From: Gambelia wislizenii
Taxonomy: Eukaryota > Chordata > Lepidosauria > Squamata > Crotaphytidae
DNA: 64,000 nt
Direction of reading: 5' to 3'
Assembly (NCBI GenBank): GCA_030847615.1
Contig: JAUMIR010000005.1
Span: 59,423,001-59,487,000, forward strand
This document shows, one piece after another, positions 56,181 to 64,000 of the stretch. How positions within the stretch are numbered: the first letter of the stretch is position 1; the number at the start of each line of letters is the position of its first letter. Below the pieces are notes generated by a model. It was given only the letters and a program-made list of their open reading frames with translations. It was not told the origin of the DNA and searched no databases. The position numbers and the translations under genes are program-made.

Positions 56181-56403
56181 TGAGGGGGTACGGAGGGGTG
56201 GCTGACTGGGCGGGATTCGGTCTTATAGGGCTCTCCATCGCGGCTTCGGGAACGGCGGGTGCTGGCAAGCCTCTCCATCCAGCCACCACCCATCCTTCCG
56301 AAGCCATGATGGAGAGCCCTATTCCGGTGTATAATACGACCCCCTAATTTTGAAAAGATTTTGAGAGCTTAAAAAGTCATCTTATACGCCAGAATATACG
56401 GTA

Positions 56404-57410
56404 CTTGCCTTTTAAAGATCTATTAGCATGAGTCAGAAAGGCAGGATGGTGGCAGAAGTTCTGGGAATTCTGGTATACTTAACATTTTATGGCATGGACT
56501 ATTCCCATTTGAGCTAAGTAATTTACCTATTTCAAAAGATAGCCAATTTTTGTTTTTCTGAAAAGTAATGCCTTCCATAATAGTTACAGGCTTGGCTGAC
56601 ATACCAATAGATTATGAGGTCATGAGCTAAGCAGCCTATGAATGATTGTTTGAATCCACACTTCATCCCAATATCTCCCAGTGTTAAGACCTTGCTTAAA
56701 AACAGAAATAATTTACGTCACTAGGAAATTGTTTCCTTGATAGACGATCCTCACTATACGGAGCCTGGTTTTCAAAGAAAAGGCATTACACAAAGTTTCA
56801 CTCCCTTAAATAGGAGAGGGGAAATGCAGAATAAAAGAAAAGTTAGTTTATAGTTGCATTTTCATTCTGGAGAGTATGAACAAATGAACAAAAAATATCA
56901 CAGCAGAGAGTGAAAATGAAGTTTGTATTGTTCCTTACAAACTAATGCTGATCCCTAGCTTTGCTGGTTGAGTTCATGAATAGGGATAAGTTTGTCAGGG
57001 TAATATTGCTTTAAGTGCAAAAGGAAAAATGTTGGAACAAGAGACCACAGACTAGCACAGCTGCAGTGGGTTTGATCACAGCTGTGGCTAGGCAGAAGGC
57101 TGACAATCAAACACTCCTATATAGTCAAAGCACAAGATGCTTTGTGTGTGGTTACTGTTGTGTTTGTTAATGAGGTTTGCTGTGTATATACTGTGTTTGT
57201 TTATACTGAAACTGAAGATAAAGACCTCCAGATATCTTTGGATAAACCTCACTATTTGTAAGTCTATTTTGTGTGTGAAAGTGGGTCAGAGCTGCTAGCT
57301 CAAGCCTTTGTTTTTGTGCCTTTTCTCCTGTGTAGTTCTGCTATTTTTGGCTACTCCTGGATTAGTTTGTCCCCAGGCTGTGCCAGGTGCCTCTCAGTGA
57401 GCCTATACTA
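56404..57410. other. Unassigned; a possible LTR-like segment at 57030-57390
   Basis: 57030-57390 begins TGTTGGAACAAGAGACCAC and has CTATATAG near 57118 and an AATAAA-like AGATAAAG near 57217, an order reminiscent of an LTR. I find no clean end or target duplication. Otherwise nothing recognised. Confidence 0.3.
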
Positions 57411-58019
57411 AAGGTCCGTCTATACAATTTAAAAAAAATTGTTTTGGGGGTAAAAAATACGAATAAGCAGTTGTTCATATGCATACAATCCGCCTACACA
57501 ATTTTTTACCCCCCTAAACTCCGTATGAGCCCCCTTCCCCAGCTGGCTGGAGTGAGCAAGCCAAGCAGCAGTTTTAAATCTCCTGCTCCTTTTTTTTTAA
57601 TTTAAAAAGGTGCCTGCTTTGTGGACGTTTGGTTTTCCCTATTTACAAAGTAAAATAAAAAAATATATATATAAAATTCACGGACTTACCGGACTCTCAC
57701 TTAGCCGGGAATCCAACATGGTGGCCGCGCCTAATTCCCCTCCTTGCTAGCCCCGCCCTCTCTACTTGGCCAGCCAATCAGATTACATTGCCTGTTTGTA
57801 TGTGTGCAAACGGGGCGTACAGACCATCAGCCATTTGAACGGTTGTATGTATTTTATGCCAAAACCCACTAATCCTCCTGAATGCTGAATCCACATAGTT
57901 TACGGGGGATTCGCTAGCCCCCCTTCTGAATGACACGTATGAATCCGAATGGCTATGTGTACGGAAGAGCGATCTTCCAAACGACGTACGTATTTTTTTT
58001 ACTGTGTAGATGGAACCTT
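57411..58019. mobile_element. Non-autonomous DNA transposon, 0.6 kb
   Basis: The left end AAGGTCCGTCTATACAATTT and the right end, ending GTGTAGATGGAACCTT, are inverted. A-rich stretches follow inside both ends. The interior contains CATGGTGGCCGCGCC and CpG-rich parts. There is no transposase, and a target duplication is not evident. The 129-codon frame at 57949-58338 only spans its end and the neighbouring LINE. Confidence 0.6.
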
Positions 58020-58935
58020 AGCGGACAAAGTTAGGGTAGAGGTCTCCTCCAGACAGAGTGGAGCTCTAGCAGCAAGGGGCTCTGTCCATCTTAGCAGCCC
58101 AACAGAAAGCTGCAAGAGCAGTGTTTCCACCAGCAGTAGCAACTTTCTACTGGTTATGAATTTGGATGTTAAAATCTTCAGGAGAGATCTGCTGGAGAAT
58201 ACTGTCACTTGCCATGGACCACACAGGGGGTATGTTAGGGGAAGAGGGCTTCCTCCTGTGCTGCTCTCTGATTGTGGAATGCACTCCCTCAAGAACTGTG
58301 ATCAGTTCTCATTCACATCACTTCTCGGAAGGGTGTGAAGACATTTCTCTTCAAACTGACTGTGAAGTGAAAAGCTGGACTAGCTTGGGTACAGACAGCA
58401 AAATCACAGCTCATGAAATGCTGTGAGGGAGGCCTATGGGGAAAAATATAAAACCAGAGGCTTGTCTGTGAAACTGTCAGATAGGGCCAGGTAGAAGTAG
58501 TAATAGGGACAGGGGCAGATAGAAATGGATTAATTCTTGATCAGATGTAATGCAGCCAGTTAGGAAGAGAGGAATTGATCAGATCTGAACAGGATTTGAG
58601 GGAGCTGAGAAGGTGGAAGCAGAAGTAGAAGTATTTTCCATTTGAAGCTGGGTGTTCCAATGTACTTGCGTGTGGAGCCAGTGTAACACTAGATCTTTAT
58701 TTTTTCTTTTACAACAAATTTTTACTTTTTTATTTTCTATATCTCTGTTGAAATGTTTTAATTTAGTAATTAACAAGGAAGATAGATCACACTGTAGCAC
58801 ACAGAACTGAAGACCAGCCCATCCACTTATCCACAATATTACAATGTTTTAATTGTTGGAAGCTGCCCCGATTGTTTTTAGCAGAGGGGCGGGGTATAAA
58901 TAAGTATTATTATTATTATTATTATTATACTGTAT
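58020..58935 (+). mobile_element. L2-type LINE 3' part, sense, decayed
   Basis: It contains frameshifted pieces equivalent to the C-terminal region (ATTGTGGAATGCACTCCCTC at about 58272, and CATTTCTCTTCAAACTG at about 58342). It ends GGCGGGGTATAAATAAGTAT and (TTA)n at 58903-58928, the typical 3' end of this group. Some intervening sequence is unassigned. Confidence 0.6.
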
Positions 58936-59069
58936 AGTGGTTACCTTGAGGGTTCAGTATCAGATCCAGGGAGGGATCCTAAAGCTAAAAGGGCAAGTTG
59001 AGTGACAGGAGCCCAACAGTTGGAACTATGGGGCCAATATGGATAGGGAGTCCATCACACGGTCCTTTT

Positions 59070-59275
59070 GATGTCTATTAATTATGTTTATTATTTTAAT
59101 TGTTTTGATTACTGTGAAAGTTTGTATTGTAATGTGTAACTTGCTTGAATTGTACTGAATTGTATATGATGTTGTACCACACCCTGATCCTGAGGGGAGA
59201 GGTGGGTAATAAATAACTTACGTATTTATTATTATTATTAACAACAACAACAACAACAATAATAATAGTTTTGTG
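59070..59275 (+). mobile_element. L2-type LINE 3' tail, second copy
   Basis: GATCCTGAGGGGAGAGGTGG, then GTAATAAATAAC and a (TTA)n/(AAC)n/(AAT)n compound microsatellite (59227-59268). Only the terminal part is recognisable. Confidence 0.55.
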
Positions 59276-59489
59276 TTTAATTTGTTTTGAATTAATTTCA
59301 ATGATACTGAGTATTATCTTTTTTGGAGTGAAAATGTAGGAAAAATACTAAAAATATAATAAATAATCTTAAGGCCTTGAGATGAAGGGTATTCTGTGTT
59401 TAGGGAGGAGTCCAGATCAGGCATTTCCCACTCAATGCCAATTTTGTTATTGAATTGCTATTTATCCCTTTCTCCTCCATTTCCAATAG

Positions 59490-59599
59490 GCAACAGCAAT
59501 GCAGCACCTTCCACCCTGGATAATACTCGGAATGAAGTTGCTTTATTAAACCATAATCAGGCAGGCAATGGGCTGTTACACATTACTGCAAAGAACTGA
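59490..59599 (+). CDS. Possible terminal host exon (36 codons), unrecognised
   Basis: A good acceptor (CCCTTTCTCCTCCATTTCCAATAG, 59466-59489) precedes an open segment that completes one codon and then reads NSNAAPSTLDNTRNEVALLN and HNQAGNGLLHITAKN, to TGA at 59597. No GT donor follows before the stop, so it would be a last coding exon in phase 1. An AATAAA occurs at about 60103. The peptide does not look like any repeat here. I cannot name the gene. A chance alignment of a pyrimidine tract and a short frame remains possible. Confidence 0.33.
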
Positions 59600-62215
59600 T
59601 ACCTCTCACAACAGAGTGCCTCACTTATTAGCAGTTGGTGCCTCTTCATGTCGCCTCCAGATCTGAACTATTTTTCATTCCTGTAAAAGGCTGTAAACAC
59701 CTTAGCCAATCATCATTCAACTCTCATGAAACTAGGTAACTTGTCAATTCAGCATGCACATTCCTTCAGTGCCTTTTCACTGAGCTTTACTCTTCTTCTT
59801 TTTAAAAGAAAAGAGTTCTGAAAATCTCAATGAAAGTGTAAGGAATTCTGATTTTCCCTTGCCTAGGAAGAGAAACAACCAGGGAACACATACAAACCAT
59901 TAATACAGAGCCACACAGTCCCTTGGAATTTCTTTGGTGTGAGCTATCCTAGATTATTTTTGTTAAAGAAAAAAGAAAAAAGAAAAGAAAAAACAATCTC
60001 TGGATGGGAATCAAATGTTGATGCTGGGGCTGGAAATTGCCACAGAATCCTCCATGATACTGCAAATGTCATCTGTGCAGGTGGAAGGGGGAACCCAAGA
60101 ATAATAAATACAGCCAACAGTAACATTCACTCTATGAGTTTACCTGCTATGTAGGTGTATGAAAAGCAGGATATTATTTGTTATCAAGAACTGTGGGTTT
60201 TGTTTCAAAAATAAGCTTTCAAGACATGTAGATTAGTGATTTGGCTAAAGTTGTATTATTTTATTATACAGTTTGCTTCCTGACACACACCCCAGATGTT
60301 AAAAATAGGTCTGTAGTTGGTTACTGCTGCTTTTATCAATTAGGTTTGAAATTCAAATGGTATCAAACAGAGATTGAATCTCCCCCTCCCTTCTCTCTTT
60401 TATTACCAGTATGTATGACTTGAAAGGATCTTTCTCCTGATAACTGAAAATTATATATTACCTCCTAGGAATTCACAGTATTTCTCCAAGGCTATTTGGA
60501 GTGGCAAACTATTGCTGTCCCAATCCGATTATTCTGGATGGAGTTTTTGATGTAAGATTAAGACAGATAGGTATTAGCTGGCTTGACAGAGATTGAAGAA
60601 TATAAGATATCGTCCTCCTTTTCTGGAAATTCAAAAGATTAATAGTAAGGGGAGGAAACAATTTGGGTTCCAGTTTACTAAGACTTTTTGTAAATCTAAT
60701 TTTCAGGCTCCCACTAGCAAAATAAATATGGGGATTTTAGCTTCATCTTGGTAGCTGGAACCAGCTGATACATCTGGATATGTGTCCTTGATTGTTTTGC
60801 TGATAGGTTTGAGGATTGTGAAGTTCACCCTATAAGCAGCAGACATTCCCTACAGATTAAAATGGTTTTAAATATTCCTATCACTGGGGGAAAGAAATGG
60901 TTAGGTTTTCAGAAGTGACTATCAATGTAACATTTGTTGATGCCAGAATTCACTTGTAGAATGCAGTTATTGATGTTTGTGTCAGAGCAGAAACGGCTTT
61001 GGTTGAATACCCTTATTCAATTTCAAAATGCCTTTTAAAAACTTGCTAATTTCTATATATTGATGCACATGTGCATTTTTCTGCTATAACAAGATTGGTA
61101 ATGTCAAGGTTTACTTGATAGTGACAGACACATAAAAAAAAAAAACTATGTATGTGGAAGCAGATTGGTTTGATCTTGAATGCTGAAATAGTAAGAAAAA
61201 GGTTGAAAAAGCAACCAGGAAATTAAGGTTGATCTTTCTGAGTCACCTATGAGATCTTACTTATGTGAGAAAGTGTGCGTGCTGAATAAAAACAACTCCT
61301 GACTTGTAAGAAGTTTTGCTACCTAAAACACAAATACCTATGTTTGAAGTAGACTTTCACAATGAAAGATTTAATGTTTTGAAAAGTAGACACTTCCAGT
61401 TTTGGAACAACATTTTCAACCATTTTAAGCAGTGTTATCACTAAGTCTAATTCAAAATTGCACAGCTAGCAATATTCTCTTGTTCCTTTTTGGCCACATA
61501 TTTCTTCAAAGATCAAATCAATTGTTTTATATGCTGGTGGCAGCAACATTCTTGGCAATATCAATTATTTAAGGTGCAATTCTGTGTCTACTTGGAGTAC
61601 ATACATCTGGCTTTGATTAAACAGGTAGGATTGATATAGGCTGAGGGCTAATTAGGGTTAAAGTTTGCTAAATTCAGCCCTCGAAAATGTAAATAATGGA
61701 TTCATAAGACATAAGATATATAAATTATAATGCAGAAACTCAGTTTATTGTAAAATGCCTCCGTGTTATGAAGAGCCTATAGCCAGCTTAGTTCCAGGCA
61801 GAACACCAACACAATTATAAAAAAGATATGATACTATGAACGAGACTTGTCCAATAATAAACTCAAAGCAGATGCTGCAGTACAAAACAATAGCTGATGC
61901 AATCATCTGACTGATGTAATCTGATGGAAGGCAGCCAGAAGCCAAGATCTAACTATACCTGAAGTTATATCATCTCTGAGAAGGAGACTGATTGTTTATA
62001 TAAACAAGGTACACTAAGCATTTGTTACCTCATTGGACCTGATTAGGCTAGCTAAGATATAAAACAAGCCAACAAGAAAGAAAAGTCAGGCAACTGAGGT
62101 CTGCCTCCACCCTATGAAGAAAACTGTTTAATAACAGTGGTGCTGTTCCTAGCTGCTAGCCCAGATGTGCTGATGAAGATAGACCATACTCATAAGAGAA
62201 ACAACCAGTCTATGG
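59600..62215. other. Unassigned stretch, possible 3' UTR at its start
   Basis: If 59490-59599 is a real terminal exon, the following few hundred bases would be 3' UTR. Otherwise I see no gene or named repeat. Confidence 0.35.
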
Positions 62216-62805
62216 AGATTTTCAGATGGGGCTTATACTGTGGGGCTGACACAGAACAGGGTTGAGAAAGGTGCTGCTGTTCCAATGACTTCGACCCTTC
62301 CCGTCCTGCTCCCGGTATATTCTATTCATGAGGAAAAATTGTGAATAGAACACCCCTTCAGTGCCTGTCACAGAATCAAGGACCTGGGAAACAGAGCCCC
62401 GTCCCTGTTCTGCGATGACAGGCATCAGGGAGGAGCTCCGTGGCAGGCACTTCTGGCCACCAACGGGACAGCCAGGTAAGTGCCACCATTCTCCCCCACT
62501 CCCCAGGTTCCTTTTTAATTTTATTTTATTTTTTCATTTTATTTCTGTCTTTGACAGGTGGGGGGTGTTAAATTTTAATTTCCCTCCCATTCATACTCTC
62601 GTGAGAACGAGCAGGATTTCCCCTGGCCAGTTATAAAGGCAGCCTTACGACAGCTGCATTTACAGCTGGCTGGGCAAGGAGGGAGGACACCCGTTCCTGG
62701 AGTGGAATGGAGGTAAGTGTATGAACACTTACCTCCATTCATTGCAGGAACAGGAGAGAAGGTGGCGGGGCAGCAACGGGCCATTTTGGCCCCATCTGAA
62801 AATCT
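62216..62805. mobile_element. Non-autonomous DNA element, 'ttttcagatgg' family, copy 2
   Basis: AGATTTTCAGATGGGGC (62216-62232) and its exact inverse GCCCCATCTGAAAATCT (62789-62805) bound the unit. Flanking TCTATG is nearly duplicated on both sides (62209-62214 and 62805-62810, with one-base ambiguity about the ends). Internal hairpins include ACTCTCGTGAGAACGAG near 62596 and GTAAGTGTATGAACACTTAC near 62713. Non-coding. Confidence 0.7.
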
Positions 62806-63133
62806 CTATGCTAAATAGATATATTTCCCATTCTGCTAGGTGTAATAATGGATACTGCTGGATATAGCAGTGCTCAAGAGTCTTAACATCTTGGAGGCCT
62901 GTGTGTTCGCAGAAGCCTGCTTAGAGATGTATAGTTCCTCAACAGAAGAGAGCATACTCTTCAGTGGATACATGGCTGAGTTATATTGTTGAAGATGGCA
63001 ATGTTCCTCTATCTGTTAATGATAGAGAAGCCTGCTGAAGAAATGCAGTGTTGAAGGTTCAGTCATTTTGAAAATGTAACATCTTACTTGCCATATACTG
63101 GAATGCAATGAATGTACAATGCCTTATATGCAA
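62806..63133. other. Unassigned non-coding stretch
   Basis: Nothing recognised. Confidence 0.35.
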
Positions 63134-63905
63134 TGTAATGAACACTCTCCAACACAGTGTAGCGTTGAGTGAGGGGAGGTGCTTTGATGGCCTCACATGA
63201 TGAGAGATCTTTAATTGTGTCACAGCATCTTTAATTTTGTCACATGATATAGGAGGTTTGGGGCAGAACAGAGGCTATTTAAACAGGGGATGCCCCTTCC
63301 CCCCTCCTCTTTTGGTTGAATTCAACTGTATCATAGTGTGAGGCTACTGGTCAGGTAGGAATTTTTCCCCCTTTTCCACTGGGATTTTTGCCTCCCTCAC
63401 ACTGTTATGAGGGACTTGGATAATTGGCCTTAGGGTGGTGTCATAAGTAAGTGGTCAACTGGCAGGTTGTGGGGGAGATGGGGATTAGTTTGGTGTACAC
63501 CTATGGCACATCTTTTGGGTGAAGGATGGCTCTATTAAACTATCCTTTCAGGTCATGTGACTTGGGGTGGGGAGTAGATTATCCTTGAGGCTGGCCTGAG
63601 GGTTGAGCCCTCGCCAGAAGTTATGTAACTTGAGGTGTCTTGTCCTGGGGTTTTGCCTTCCAGAAGATAGTGCCTGGGTGGTAGCCCAATTGATGGGAAA
63701 CTGCCCAGGGCTCAGGTGTTTCATCCAGGGAAGCTGGGAGGTAAGTCAGGATGAGACCATTGGCTCCAACTTTTCCCACATTGGGTCTCCCCACTAGTTT
63801 GCATATCCCAAGGAATAAAGATTAAATAGGTGATAGAATAAATAAAGTGACCCCATTTTAACCCAAGCTTTGTGTCTGGCCTCATTATTTCATGTGTTGG
63901 TCACA
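63134..63905 (+). mobile_element. Putative solo LTR, 772 bp
   Basis: The segment begins TGTAATGAACACTC and ends GTTGGTCACA (TG...CA). The flanking hexamers ATGCAA (63128-63133) and ATGTAA (63906-63911) differ in one base, as in an old target duplication. A TATA-like CTATTTAAAC lies near 63275, and AATAAA lies at about 63814 and 63841, followed by a GT-rich stretch (TGTGTCTGGCC, CATGTGTTGG). No internal retroviral genes are next to it. The family is unknown. Confidence 0.45.
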
Positions 63906-63974
63906 ATGTAATGAAATTAATGTGCCCAGACACTGACTTGTCTGTTTTCCCTAAAAGGAATGTATATCTATGTA

Positions 63975-64000
63975 CAGTCATCCCTTCACATTCATGAGGT
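63975..64000 (+). mobile_element. MITE copy cut by the window end
   Basis: CAGTCATCCCTTCACATTCA after a TA (63973-63974) matches the left end of the MITE at 32906. The rest lies outside the window. Confidence 0.7.

Larger units (their letters stand above)
53949..56403. mobile_element. TIR-bounded composite element with nested repeats
   Basis: The left terminus TACCATATATTCCGGCGTAT (from 53949) and the right terminus, ending CGCCAGAATATACGGTA (to 56403), are inverted over about 28 bases with a few mismatches. TA at each outer edge is compatible with a Tc1/mariner-type target. Inside are a sense CR1 (54284-54940), an antisense CR1 end (55027-55110), a SINE start (55120-55320), a minisatellite (55501-56180) and a terminal hairpin (56224-56326). 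The pairing of the two termini assumes they belong to one insertion. Confidence 0.6.

Noticed and set aside
55513..56307. Repetitive Pro/Gly/Ser-rich frames on both strands
   Set aside because: They are produced by the 80/90-bp minisatellite and reflect its units, not a protein.
57949..58338. 129-codon frame
   Set aside because: It spans the end of a TIR element and the start of an L2-type LINE remnant, so it is a chance fusion.
1..64000. CRISPR arrays, bacterial operons or prophage
   Set aside because: The tandem repeats here are microsatellites or minisatellites without unique spacers, and all recognised proteins are from eukaryotic transposable elements.

Overview
This window looks like intergenic and intronic DNA from a squamate reptile, most likely an iguanian lizard (an inference). 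The evidence is the repeat set: sauropsid CR1 LINEs with the ATTCTATG-type 3' tail, an Anolis-like L1, a decayed L2-type LINE, two tRNA-derived lizard-style SINE families, a Charlie-like hAT element, and several Tigger/mariner-like MITEs. Almost all long open reading frames belong to transposable elements or are shadows of them. No complete host gene is visible.

Layout. 1-2.6 kb is mostly unassigned, with one half of an inverted repeat pair (955-1104). 2.6-10.4 kb is a CR1 copy (2600-3085 and 10245-10420) split by a nearly full-length L1: a 5' UTR, an intact ORF1 at 4467-5651, and a broken ORF2 at 5733-9501. 10.47-13.18 kb is a SINE split by a 2.4-kb hAT transposon with a perfect 8-bp target duplication. 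13.2-24.7 kb holds scattered SINE, CR1, L2 and MITE remnants in otherwise unassigned sequence. 24.8-25.9 kb is a non-autonomous DNA element. 26.5-29.6 kb is an antisense L2-type LINE carrying a ~580-bp foreign insert. 32-34.2 kb is a cluster of MITEs and a CR1 split by a SINE. 37.07-38.70 kb is a CpG island, the only strong sign of a host promoter; a minus-strand TATA box and a splice-donor-like site lie inside it.

38.8-49.3 kb holds LINE 3' ends encoding a zinc finger, a duplicated ~150-bp repeat, TIR MITEs, a long foldback at 41.5 kb, a second foldback element (43128-43822) and microsatellites. At 49.77-49.90 kb there is a perfect 56-bp inverted repeat whose junctions look like a template-switch event. 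53.9-56.4 kb is bounded by matching terminal inverted repeats and contains a minisatellite of hairpin-forming units that changes period from 90 to 80 bp. 57.4-59.3 kb is a DNA element plus L2 ends. 62.2-62.8 kb is another TIR element. 63.13-63.91 kb has the outline of a solo LTR, and a MITE copy is cut by the window end.

There are two possible host coding exons, both on the plus strand: 32490-32607 (internal, strong splice donor) and 59490-59599 (terminal, strong acceptor). I do not recognise their proteins, and they may be chance. I found no tRNA or rRNA gene, no CRISPR array and no bacterial-type operon. The most notable observations are the nested insertions, the palindromes and the LINE 3'-end sharing; I see no clear new multi-gene system.
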